Part shown: positions 54,134 through 60,929 of the stretch, in pieces
How the letters are laid out: each line of letters starts with the position of its first letter
Numbering within the stretch: the first letter of the stretch is position 1
Source of the DNA: an uncultured Prolixibacteraceae bacterium
GTDB taxonomy: Bacteria; Bacteroidota; Bacteroidia; Bacteroidales; Prolixibacteraceae
Direction: 5' to 3'
Length of the DNA: 64,000 nucleotides
Assembly (NCBI GenBank): GCA_937915865.1
Contig: CALGIG010000053.1
Location: 62,001 to 126,000, forward strand
Translations under genes and position numbers: made by a program
Notes under the pieces: generated by a model
Seen by the model: the letters and a program-made list of their open reading frames with translations, nothing else
Databases searched by the model: none
Told to the model about the DNA's origin: nothing

Positions 54134-55195
54134 ATGAAATGCAAAAAGTGTGAACACGAGATTCCGGTTGGAGCAAAATTTTGCCCGGCTTGTGGAGAAC
54201 CAGCCGGAGATGCCTGCCCGCAATGCGGGCGTGGCGATATTCCCGAAGAAGCCCGTTTTTGCCCCGACTGTGGCGCCGACCTGAAAATAGATTGGGTCGA
54301 ACGGGCTAGAAAGAAAAAGCAGGAGCAGGAACGAATACAGGCGCATACAAAGGAAGAAGAGCGCAAGAAAAAGAAAAAAAAGAGGCTCGTTATACTTGGA
54401 GGATCGTTGGGGGGCGTATTGGTTTTAACTGGAATTGTTTTGTGGGCGGTGTTTGTGTACCCTGAAATAAGGATAAAATCGAAAGCCCGGGATTTTGTAA
54501 AAGCAAAATATGCGTTCGATATGGTAACGGTAGCCGGGAGTTCGTTTGAGATGGGCAGTAATAATGGAAATAGTGATGAAAAATGGGTTCATACGGTTAG
54601 GGTGAGTACCTTTAAAATGGGCAGGACCGAAGTAACCCAGGCCCAGTGGCAGGCGGTTATGGAATACAATCCGAGTTATTTTCGGGGGGCTGATCGTCCG
54701 GTTGAAAATGTAAGTTGGGACGATATACAGATATTTTTAAAAAAGCTGAACCAATTAACGGGTTTAACATACCGGTTGCCAACCGAGGCTGAATGGGAAT
54801 TTGCAGCAGGGGGAGGTGTTAACAACCGCACGGTTTATGCCGGGGTTGACTCGGAAGGAGCGCTCGGTTTATATGCGTGGTACGCTAGTAACAGCAGTAA
54901 AACACACCCGGTTGCTACCAAGCGGCCAAATTCACTGGGTTTATACGACATGACCGGCAACGTGTTTGAGTGGTGTCATGATTGGTATAAAGACAGGTAT
55001 TGGGGTTGTTATAATAGTCTTGGGAAGGAGGAAACATGCCTTGACCCGACTGGCCCATATAGTGGTTCTTACCGCGTGTACCGTGGTGGCAGTTGTTACG
55101 AAAGCGCTCAGTACTGCCGTGTGGCTTGCCGCCGCTACGACTCGCCCATCGGCCGCGACAACGACCTTGGCTTCCGTTTGGTCCTTGTCCCGTAG
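54134..55195 (+). CDS. Zinc-ribbon-module protein with transmembrane helix and FGE/C-type-lectin-fold domain, DGR-like variable C terminus
   Basis: 353 residues. A slightly shortened two-ribbon module (Cys3/6/17/20, then CPQCG and FCPDCG) is followed by a very basic Lys/Glu/Arg-rich coil (about 58-82), one transmembrane helix (about 86-108, LGGSLGGVLVLTGIVLWAVF) and an FGE-like domain (about 125-353): VAGSSFEMGSNNG, RTEVTQAQWQAVMEYNPSYF, VENVSWDDIQIFLKKLNQLTG, YRLPTEAEWEFAAGG, GNVFEWCHDWY. It is a membrane-anchored relative of the preceding protein. The C-terminal 40 residues have the same framework with different variable residues. A long imperfect hairpin follows at 55234-55305. Confidence 0.85.
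   Translation: MKCKKCEHEIPVGAKFCPACGEPAGDACPQCGRGDIPEEARFCPDCGADLKIDWVERARKKKQEQERIQAHTKEEERKKKKKKRLVILGGSLGGVLVLTGIVLWAVFVYPEIRIKSKARDFVKAKYAFDMVTVAGSSFEMGSNNGNSDEKWVHTVRVSTFKMGRTEVTQAQWQAVMEYNPSYFRGADRPVENVSWDDIQIFLKKLNQLTGLTYRLPTEAEWEFAAGGGVNNRTVYAGVDSEGALGLYAWYASNSSKTHPVATKRPNSLGLYDMTGNVFEWCHDWYKDRYWGCYNSLGKEETCLDPTGPYSGSYRVYRGGSCYESAQYCRVACRRYDSPIGRDNDLGFRLVLVP
55072..55191 (+). other. DGR-type variable region candidate 2
   Basis: RGGSCYESAQYCRVACRRYD then SPIGRDNDLGFRLVL. Codons at the 12 positions that differ from the framework are TAC GAA AGC TAC TGC CGC TAC GAC GGC GAC AAC GAC: 11 of 12 are NNC. Framework codons also differ from candidate 1 at some third positions (TGT/TGC, CGG/CGT), so the two were not copied recently from one template. 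Confidence 0.55.
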
Positions 55196-55233
55196 TTCAG
55201 AAGGACCAGTGGCCTGTTTTTTTAGCAAACCAA

Positions 55234-55305
55234 CGATGAGGGGAAGCGGAATAAACAGTGAGCGAGGGACGAAGCGAACAAGGTTTATGGAGTATCTCCT
55301 CATCG
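55234..55305 (+). promoter_or_regulatory. Imperfect long hairpin downstream of variable region 2
   Basis: CGATGAGG (55234-55241) pairs with CCTCATCG (55298-55305), and inside it ATAAAC pairs with GTTTAT (about 55251-55256 and 55283-55288). It lies 39 bases past the stop codon. It may be a terminator, or the structured element that often follows the initiation site of DGR mutagenic homing. Confidence 0.45.
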
Positions 55306-55318
55306 AATAAGTTTCAAT

Positions 55319-55888
55319 ATGAGCAAACTCAGCAAAAAATCAGGAATCAAACGCAAACGCCGGAAAAGAAAAAAGCGGGAGAAATGGGTGAATCTTTCTG
55401 AAATGCTAACTGTTGCTGTTGTTGATCCTGAAGTTCAGGTGAAGAAAGGATTAAAGGTCACCACTTACTTATTAAAAGGTGTAAAGCATAAACCCATCGT
55501 AATTGGTGGATTTGTCTATCAATCGGCCGCCGATTTTTCCAAAGATAAAGGCTGGATTAACAACTGGGGATTTGCTTTAAACATTACCCGGGATATTTAT
55601 GGGAATTATATGGTGTGCTGGAAAGAACGGTTCCCTCTTTTTGATTATTTTGATTATAATCTGGATGACAGACATTACAGAATTATTTTGCCTTGTTCAT
55701 CAAAAGAAGAAGCGGAGCAAAAAATAGCGTTTATCCAATCACAAAAGGAATTACGACAATCAACTTTTGAGCACAATCTATACCACTTATGCGGCTTTTA
55801 TACAAAGAAAGAATACAAACAATTAATACCATTTGTATTCTATGAAGATGGCTCAAATGCGTTTGTCGTTGAAATCCAAAGTAGTTAA
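55319..55888 (+). CDS. Basic hypothetical protein
   Basis: 189 residues. The first 24 residues are almost entirely Lys/Arg/Ser (KKSGIKRKRRKRKKREK), suggesting nucleic-acid or membrane-phosphate binding. The rest (about 25-189) is a compact mixed alpha/beta region with aromatic content (GWINNWGFALNITRDIYGNY, FPLFDYFDYNLDDRHYR, HNLYHLCGFYTKKEYK) that I do not recognise. It does not look like the small helical Avd accessory protein of DGRs. It sits directly after the hairpin behind the second FGE gene and may be the last gene of the main operon. Confidence 0.6.
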   Translation: MSKLSKKSGIKRKRRKRKKREKWVNLSEMLTVAVVDPEVQVKKGLKVTTYLLKGVKHKPIVIGGFVYQSAADFSKDKGWINNWGFALNITRDIYGNYMVCWKERFPLFDYFDYNLDDRHYRIILPCSSKEEAEQKIAFIQSQKELRQSTFEHNLYHLCGFYTKKEYKQLIPFVFYEDGSNAFVVEIQSS

Positions 55889-55934
55889 AGAAATGAAACA
55901 TTTTTTCATTCCCCGAGATAGATTCCCCTTTTTT

Positions 55935-55950
55935 TCTCCTCTAAAGTAGA
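55935..55950 (+). promoter_or_regulatory. Shared 16-bp upstream element, copy 1
   Basis: TCTCCTCTAAAGTAGA ends 21 bases before ATG 55972. The same sequence with one mismatch ends 24 bases before ATG 56998. It may be an operator or a promoter element common to the two units. Confidence 0.45.
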
Positions 55951-55971
55951 ACAAACATTAAAAACCAGCCC

Positions 55972-56439
55972 ATGCAACAACGACTTTACATTGATATGGA
56001 TGGCGTGATTGTCGATTTCGAATCGGCATTACGCAAAGTGGATGACGCGACCCTCGAGCAATACAAAGGGATATTAGATGAAATCCCAGGCTTGTTCGAC
56101 TTGATGGAGCCAATGCCCGGAGCAATTGAAGCTGTAACTGAGTTGGCTAAACACTTCGACACTTATATCCTTTCCACAGCCCCGTGGCTCAATCCTTCAT
56201 CATGGGCTTCAAAAGTCAATTGGATTCATTGCTACTTCGGTTCAGAAGAAGATTCACCGCTCTATAAACGAGTGATCATTTCCCATCACAAACACCTGTT
56301 GAAGGGAGATTATCTGATAGATGACCGACTTAAAAATGGTGTCAGCGAGTTCGAGGGAGAACATATCCATTTCGGGACTCCCAGATTCTCCGATTGGAAT
56401 AAAGTGCTTACCTATCTGATTACTTTAGAAAATAGATAA
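55972..56439 (+). CDS. HAD-family 5'(3')-deoxyribonucleotidase-like protein (NT5C type)
   Basis: 155 residues. HAD motif I is IDMDGVIVDFE (nucleophile and acid Asp pair at about 8 and 10), motif II ILSTAPWLNPSSW with Ser/Thr, motif III the Lys in YKRVIISHHK region, and motif IV YLIDDRLKNG. The STAPW segment is characteristic of the short cytosolic 5'-deoxynucleotidases that dephosphorylate deoxynucleoside monophosphates. It has its own upstream element and is followed 6 bases later by the NADAR gene, making a two-gene nucleotide-related unit at the distal end of the island. Confidence 0.82.
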   Translation: MQQRLYIDMDGVIVDFESALRKVDDATLEQYKGILDEIPGLFDLMEPMPGAIEAVTELAKHFDTYILSTAPWLNPSSWASKVNWIHCYFGSEEDSPLYKRVIISHHKHLLKGDYLIDDRLKNGVSEFEGEHIHFGTPRFSDWNKVLTYLITLENR

Positions 56440-56445
56440 AACCAA

Positions 56446-56916
56446 ATGATCTTTAAATTTCAAAAAGAACATCGGTGGTTGAGCAATTTTGCTCCTGTTC
56501 AAATTGTGCTCGATGGGTTCGAATATCCATCTGTTGAACATGCGTATATCTCTGCAAAATCGGATGAAGCTGTTTGGAAAGAGTTTTGTACCTCCAAAGA
56601 TATTGAACCTAAATGGGTGAAAAAGATGAGTGGTTTAATCAAAATTAACCCGGATTGGGAGTTAGAAAAACTTCATGTGATGAAAGCCTGTCTGATTCAA
56701 AAATACCATACCGAACCCTATCGGACGAAACTATTAGAAAAAGGAGATCAATACATTCAGGAGGGGAACAACTGGGGTGATAAGTTTTGGGGTGTCTGTC
56801 TGGAAACCAATACAGGCGAGAATATTCTGGGTAAATTGATTATGAAAATCCGGGAAACGTTGTCAGAAAACGACAATTTGAGCTTTCCGGTAGAAATTCC
56901 AACTGATTTAGAATAA
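56446..56916 (+). CDS. NADAR-domain protein (YbiA-like N-glycosidase family)
   Basis: 156 residues. The fold is recognised from WLSNFAPVQIVLDGFEYPSVEHAYISAK near the start and NNWGDKFWGVCLETNTGENILGKLIMKIRE near the end. Characterised NADAR proteins remove damaged riboflavin intermediates or act on ADP-ribosylated nucleotides; several are associated with phages and conflict systems. Which applies here is unknown. Coupled to the nucleotidase gene with a 6-base gap. Confidence 0.88.
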   Translation: MIFKFQKEHRWLSNFAPVQIVLDGFEYPSVEHAYISAKSDEAVWKEFCTSKDIEPKWVKKMSGLIKINPDWELEKLHVMKACLIQKYHTEPYRTKLLEKGDQYIQEGNNWGDKFWGVCLETNTGENILGKLIMKIRETLSENDNLSFPVEIPTDLE

Positions 56917-56957
56917 TTCATTTTTTTTCATTGTTGGTGTTAGATTTTCAATCCTTA

Positions 56958-56973
56958 TCTACTCTAAAGTAGA
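56958..56973 (+). promoter_or_regulatory. Shared 16-bp upstream element, copy 2
   Basis: TCTACTCTAAAGTAGA: the arms TCTACT and AGTAGA are a perfect inverted repeat around CTAA, as in an operator. It differs at one base from 55935-55950 and ends 24 bases before ATG 56998. Confidence 0.5.
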
Positions 56974-56997
56974 AACAAATATCTAAAATCCATCACT

Positions 56998-58008
56998 ATG
57001 AAAAAACTCAATCTGTTCTGGAAGATCATGCTCATTGTTCTTCCCCTCACTACAACTGGTGCATTTGGAATATTGGCATGGAACCTGTACCAAAAGATGT
57101 ATGGACGTTGCAGTTATGTCGAAAATTACAGTCGCGGACTTAAGAAAATCTTTTACAGATCGGGCGCAGTCCGGGTTTTGAATATACAAACCGGGAATTA
57201 TACCACACCCAAGCTTAACTGGATTGCCAAATATGATTCCACCGACTCATTGACTGTTTTTGCCCAAGACCATAAACGGGGCTACCTGAGTTTATACAAT
57301 GGTAAAATTGTTATTCCGGCTCAGTACCAGTCGGCCTGGCAGTTTTCCGAGGGGCTGGGCGCAGTAATTAAAAACAATCGGCTCGGATTTATCGATACCA
57401 GGGGCAACGAAGTAATTCCTCTACGGTTTTTTATTAACCCGGTATTGGCGAATAATGTCGATTTCCTCTTTAAACAAGGCCATTGTACCATGCTCAATGA
57501 AAACTCCAAACAAGGATTAATCAACAAAAAAGGAGAATGGGTCATTCAACCAGAATACGATTATATCCGAAATCCGAAACATGGTTTCAGGGTAATTATT
57601 AAGGATAAAAAAGCTGGCCTGCTTGATAGCCTATTGCATTTTGTTTTGCCCATAAAATACGATGCCATTACTATTGCGGATGATGGTTTAGTAATAGCAA
57701 ACAACGGGTTACAGCAAAAGTTGTCATTCGATACCCATACTGTGATTAATCCGTTGATTTACGATGATGTCAACGCCATTTATTATAACTCGGGCAAGGT
57801 AAACGATGAAGGGGCAGATATTCAGTTGAAAAGCGATTACACAACATTTATTATCAATAATAAAATAGGTTTGATGGATAAGAATGGTAAAGTAGTGCTT
57901 AAAGCTTTTTATGATGAGATTTCAGCTTTGACCAACGACTTATTTTACTGTAAAGTTGGAGATCAGGGTATAACAATGAATTCAAATGGACAAGAAGTTA
58001 AACAATAA
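56998..58008 (+). CDS. Membrane-anchored WG-repeat protein
   Basis: 336 residues. An N-terminal transmembrane segment (about 9-28, IMLIVLPLTTTGAFGILAW) is followed by WG-type repeats: GYLSLYNGKIVIPAQYQSAWQF, LGFIDTRGNEVIPLRF, QGLINKKGEWVIQPEYDY, AGLLDSLLHFVLPIKYDAI and IGLMDKNGKVVLKAFYDEI. Such repeats form a beta structure facing outside and are thought to bind other proteins. It is preceded by the shared upstream element and followed 11 bases later by a secreted protein, so the two form a small unit. Confidence 0.82.
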   Translation: MKKLNLFWKIMLIVLPLTTTGAFGILAWNLYQKMYGRCSYVENYSRGLKKIFYRSGAVRVLNIQTGNYTTPKLNWIAKYDSTDSLTVFAQDHKRGYLSLYNGKIVIPAQYQSAWQFSEGLGAVIKNNRLGFIDTRGNEVIPLRFFINPVLANNVDFLFKQGHCTMLNENSKQGLINKKGEWVIQPEYDYIRNPKHGFRVIIKDKKAGLLDSLLHFVLPIKYDAITIADDGLVIANNGLQQKLSFDTHTVINPLIYDDVNAIYYNSGKVNDEGADIQLKSDYTTFIINNKIGLMDKNGKVVLKAFYDEISALTNDLFYCKVGDQGITMNSNGQEVKQ

Positions 58009-58019
58009 AAACAGCAGTT

Positions 58020-58538
58020 ATGAAACCATTGGTAAGTATAATAATTTTCTGGGTTATTCTATCGGGGTTTTCTGCTCAGGCCCAAATTAGCCGCCAGTTA
58101 CAGGATGCCATTAACAATGTTCCGGTAGCCAAATTCGATTATCCGGCAAACCGAAACCGCAATATTCCACCCCAGGTTGCCAGTCCACAGGCGTTTGCAT
58201 TTGCCTATTACCGTTTACCCTATGCTGTTAATCTAAACTTGGTTTATAACAGTGCGATTAACAGTTATGTTGAAATAGTGATGCTTGATTTTGATTCTGT
58301 TGATCTTTCGGTTTCGGAAGAACGACAAATGATACGAAGCGCATTGATCGAGTTGCAGGATTTGATGGACAAGCAGGGGCGGATTGCCCGGTTAGCTGGT
58401 TTTATGGATTATACAAACTTTAGCAATAGCTATATTTCACAGTTTTCAACAAATGGGAATGCTTTAATTGCCATACGCGAGTTAATGAGTTCACAGGTAT
58501 TGTTTAATGCATTGGTAAGTAGATCTGGATCAATTTGA
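58020..58538 (+). CDS. Small secreted protein of unknown function
   Basis: 172 residues with a clear signal peptide (1-22, VSIIIFWVILSGFSAQAQ). The mature part has no cysteines, a Tyr-rich central segment (AFAYYRLPYAVNLNLVYNS) and a helical C terminus. No family recognised. It is the last intact gene before the right boundary; the 717-base gap that follows holds a hairpin, the IS200 remnant and the promoter of PUL C. Confidence 0.7.
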   Translation: MKPLVSIIIFWVILSGFSAQAQISRQLQDAINNVPVAKFDYPANRNRNIPPQVASPQAFAFAYYRLPYAVNLNLVYNSAINSYVEIVMLDFDSVDLSVSEERQMIRSALIELQDLMDKQGRIARLAGFMDYTNFSNSYISQFSTNGNALIAIRELMSSQVLFNALVSRSGSI

Positions 58539-58611
58539 TACAGTGTTTGAATCATTTAATGTAGCGTTTTTTACAATTTATCAGCGAGCTATATTTAATA
58601 GAATTTGAAAA

Positions 58612-58632
58612 ACCACCGTCTTAGACGGTGGT
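58612..58632. repeat. Perfect hairpin of IS200-end/REP type
   Basis: ACCACCGTC (58612-58620) pairs with GACGGTGGT (58624-58632) around the loop TTA. It lies 54 bases upstream of the IS200-type transposase remnant in the position of a left-end hairpin. Its plan (8-9-bp stem, 3-nt loop) is shared by the repeats at 24344 and 30074. Confidence 0.75.
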
Positions 58633-58686
58633 AATGGACAAACGGCTATGCCATATTATATTGCCCATGAATAAAAATAAATAATC

Positions 58687-59031
58687 ATGGATAAATTTAG
58701 ACAATTATCACATGTGTACTACAAATGAGAGTATCATGTTGTTTTCGTTCCGAAGTACCGTTTTCGTGTACTAACGGGAACAATTAAAATTCAAGTAGAA
58801 CAATATCTTCCTTCAATCAGCCAATGGAAAGAAATAGAAGTTTTGGAACAGAATATTCAAGCGGATCATGTTCACATGGTTTGTTCAATTCCGCCAAAGA
58901 TTTCCGTTTCGGATTTCATGGATCAGTTGAGGGATAAGTTGCCCATGTAATTTCTTAATTTTATTCAAACTTGAAACAAAAAAATTTCATTGAGACAATC
59001 ATTTCCGAACCAAAGGTTACTTTATTAATAT
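58687..59031 (+). pseudogene. Degenerate IS200/IS605-family tyrosine transposase (TnpA), right island boundary
   Basis: From ATG 58687 the frame reads MDKFRQLSHVYYK, TGA, EYHVVFVPKYRFRVLTG, then QADHVHMVCSIPPKISVSDF and a stop at 58948-58950. HVH is the HUH metal motif and the rest matches IS200-type TnpA. In another frame the sequence continues as LILFKLETKKFH, TGA (58991-58993), DNHFRTKGYFIN, the C-terminal TnpA block. At least two nonsense codons and one frameshift make it dead. The segment 58955-59031 is the 77-bp direct repeat also found at 37909-37985, with the same second nonsense codon. Confidence 0.85.
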
Positions 59032-59186
59032 TAAGACAATTTTCTTGCAACAACTTATTGAAGAACTATATTTGAATAATAAATTGTATGATATTCTGTC
59101 TTGGGCCAGGTTAAAAAGCTGAAAATTTATGATGATTCAACCCTGTGTAAGTAAACCCGATTTATTGTTTCTGAAATCTTAATTAA

Positions 59187-59194
59187 TACCTTTG
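59187..59194 (+). promoter_or_regulatory. Bacteroidota-type -7 promoter box (TAnnTTTG) of PUL C
   Basis: TACCTTTG fits the TAnnTTTG consensus 61 bases before the sigma-factor ATG; a TTATTG-like -33 element lies about 20 bases further upstream. It would give a 5' leader of about 55 bases. Confidence 0.5.
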
Positions 59195-59255
59195 TTTTTC
59201 AGTATGTGAAGGGAACCGATTTTTATATGGTGTATAAAACACAGTAACCTATTAT

Positions 59256-59804
59256 ATGGCTGAAGATGATATACAACTCCTGGTCAGAATAAAAACTGGC
59301 GATTATAATGCTTTTGAGATACTTTTTAACCGCTATTATAATTTTCTGTGCAATAGTGCTTTAATGTTTGTGAAAGATAGTTTTCTTGCCGAAGACATCG
59401 TTCAGGAAGTTTTTGTCAAAATATGGGAAACCCGAACAGTAATTAATATAACAAGTTCAATAAAATCATATTTATTTATTGCTGTTAAGAACAGGAGCCT
59501 TAATAAAATACAATCAGAAACAGTTCGCAAGGAATATTCGTCACGTTTTCTTAACCAACAAAACAATGAAGTACTACAAGTAGAACTTGAGCAGGAAGAA
59601 TTCAGGGAACATTTGTACCGTTGTATTCAAAAACTACCACCTCGTTGCAAAGATGTTTTTCTCGAAAGTCGTTTTAAAGAAATGAAACAAGAACAGATTG
59701 CAGCGAAGATGCATATTTCGCTAAAAACAGTAAAAACCCAGGTAAGCAAAGCTCTTCGGTATATTCAAAATTGCCTTCAACTTTACTATCCCGAATATTT
59801 TTAA
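59256..59804 (+). CDS. ECF-type RNA polymerase sigma factor of PUL C
   Basis: 182 residues. Region 2: DYNAFEILFNRYYNFLCNSA, LAEDIVQEVFVKIWE; region 4: LPPRCKDVFLESRFKEMKQEQ then the helix-turn-helix IAAKMHISLKTVKTQVSKAL. Followed by fecR (67-base gap) and susC in the standard order, so it answers to the SusC of PUL C. Clearly different from the island sigma factor at 38356, whose partner is a peptidase fusion. Confidence 0.95.
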   Translation: MAEDDIQLLVRIKTGDYNAFEILFNRYYNFLCNSALMFVKDSFLAEDIVQEVFVKIWETRTVINITSSIKSYLFIAVKNRSLNKIQSETVRKEYSSRFLNQQNNEVLQVELEQEEFREHLYRCIQKLPPRCKDVFLESRFKEMKQEQIAAKMHISLKTVKTQVSKALRYIQNCLQLYYPEYF

Positions 59805-59871
59805 TTTTTTTTTTAGTATAGCGTACGACCTTCCTGTTTGAGGATTGTCATAGAGATAAACACAATTCTCG

Positions 59872-60843
59872 ATGAATGACAAGGTCGAAATAATCTGTAG
59901 TTATCTTTCAGGCACTTCTACAGAAGAAGAGATACTTTTGTTCAATGAAATAATGGAGCAGAAGGAAGGCCGTTTGCTTTTCGCGCAGTTAAAGAGAATC
60001 TGGGATGAGGCCCCCAATGTGAGAAATCACCAGGAATATGACTCAAAAAGGGCGTTCTATGAACTTTCGAAGAGAATGGAAACCAATAGAAAGCTGAAAC
60101 GAAGGTATTTGGTTGCAACAATCTCGGGCATAGCAGCCAGCATTTTACTTGTATTTGGATTATGGGGGATAATCAAACTGCAAGGTGATCGTAATAATCA
60201 AACTGAAATAACATTTAAAACTGAAACAGGGAACCGTTCTGAACTGGTATTGCCTGATGGCAGCAAGGTTTGGCTTAATGCACAAACCCAGATCAAATAC
60301 TCGCCTGATTTCGGCAAATCAAACAGGAATGTCTCGCTTAGTGGCGAAGCATACTTTGATGTTAGCCATAGTACTAAACCTTTTGTTGTTGATGTGAAAG
60401 ATTTTAAGATTAAGGTTTATGGAACAAAATTTAATATCTCGGCCTATCCCGATGATCAATATTTCCAGACAAGCCTGGAGTCAGGTCAAATTAGTATCAA
60501 AAAAGAAGGGAACGAGGAAATTACAGTAAAACCTGGACAATTAATAAAGTATGAAAGAAAGAGTTCTGCCTTCCAGTCAGGAACGGTAGAAACAGAAAGA
60601 TATTCGGCCTGGAGATTGAATAAGATGTACCTGGATAATGAGACTATTAAAGATTTGGCCAGAAAATTAGAGCGCCAGTACAATATATTGATTTCGTTTG
60701 TGCCGGAAAGCTTAGGGGAAGGAATTCATTACTCGGGTATATTCACAAACGAAAATGTAACTGAGGTTTTAGATGCCATTTCAATTGCCAGCGGATTGAA
60801 GTACACAAAGAAAGACAACAAATATACGATTGAAAAGAAATAA
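59872..60843 (+). CDS. FecR-family anti-sigma factor of PUL C
   Basis: 323 residues. Cytoplasmic helices (1-75), one transmembrane helix (about 80-100, VATISGIAASILLVFGLWGII), FecR domain (about 115-210, with LPDGSKVWLNAQTQIKYSPDF, VSLSGEAYFDVS, FKIKVYGTKFNISAY) and the C-terminal DUF4974-like part (about 250-323, LDNETIKDLARKLERQYNI). Same architecture as the FecR at 14415. A hairpin follows 3 bases after the stop. Confidence 0.95.
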   Translation: MNDKVEIICSYLSGTSTEEEILLFNEIMEQKEGRLLFAQLKRIWDEAPNVRNHQEYDSKRAFYELSKRMETNRKLKRRYLVATISGIAASILLVFGLWGIIKLQGDRNNQTEITFKTETGNRSELVLPDGSKVWLNAQTQIKYSPDFGKSNRNVSLSGEAYFDVSHSTKPFVVDVKDFKIKVYGTKFNISAYPDDQYFQTSLESGQISIKKEGNEEITVKPGQLIKYERKSSAFQSGTVETERYSAWRLNKMYLDNETIKDLARKLERQYNILISFVPESLGEGIHYSGIFTNENVTEVLDAISIASGLKYTKKDNKYTIEKK

Positions 60844-60846
60844 AAA

Positions 60847-60876
60847 TACCGTCAGGTCTCTCACCACCCGACGGTA
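60847..60876 (+). promoter_or_regulatory. Hairpin between fecR and susC of PUL C
   Basis: TACCGTC (60847-60853) pairs with GACGGTA (60870-60876) around a 16-nt loop. Its position matches the hairpin at 15489-15516 in PUL B, suggesting a common regulatory device between fecR and susC. Confidence 0.55.
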
Positions 60877-60929
60877 AATTAACCTAATGCATGGCATTAG
60901 AATTTAGTAACTTAAAGTCACACAAAACT

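Noticed and set aside
53143..55195. The two FGE-domain proteins as genuine sulfatase-activating enzymes
   Set aside because: No sulfatase gene in the window, the active-site Cys pair is not conserved between the copies, and the C terminus varies in a DGR-like way; binding is more likely.
54966..55310. 114-codon open frame overlapping the second FGE gene
   Set aside because: Shadow frame in GC-rich DNA with Val/Thr/Ala-biased product; the FGE frame is clearly coding.
37986..58686. A DGR reverse transcriptase or template repeat inside the island
   Set aside because: No protein in the island shows reverse-transcriptase motifs such as a YxDD box, and I see no Asn-codon-rich copy of the variable region. 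If a DGR acts here it must be elsewhere in the genome.
58687..58950. Functional IS200 transposase using stop read-through
   Set aside because: There are two nonsense codons and a frameshift, and the C-terminal catalytic Tyr region is not in frame.
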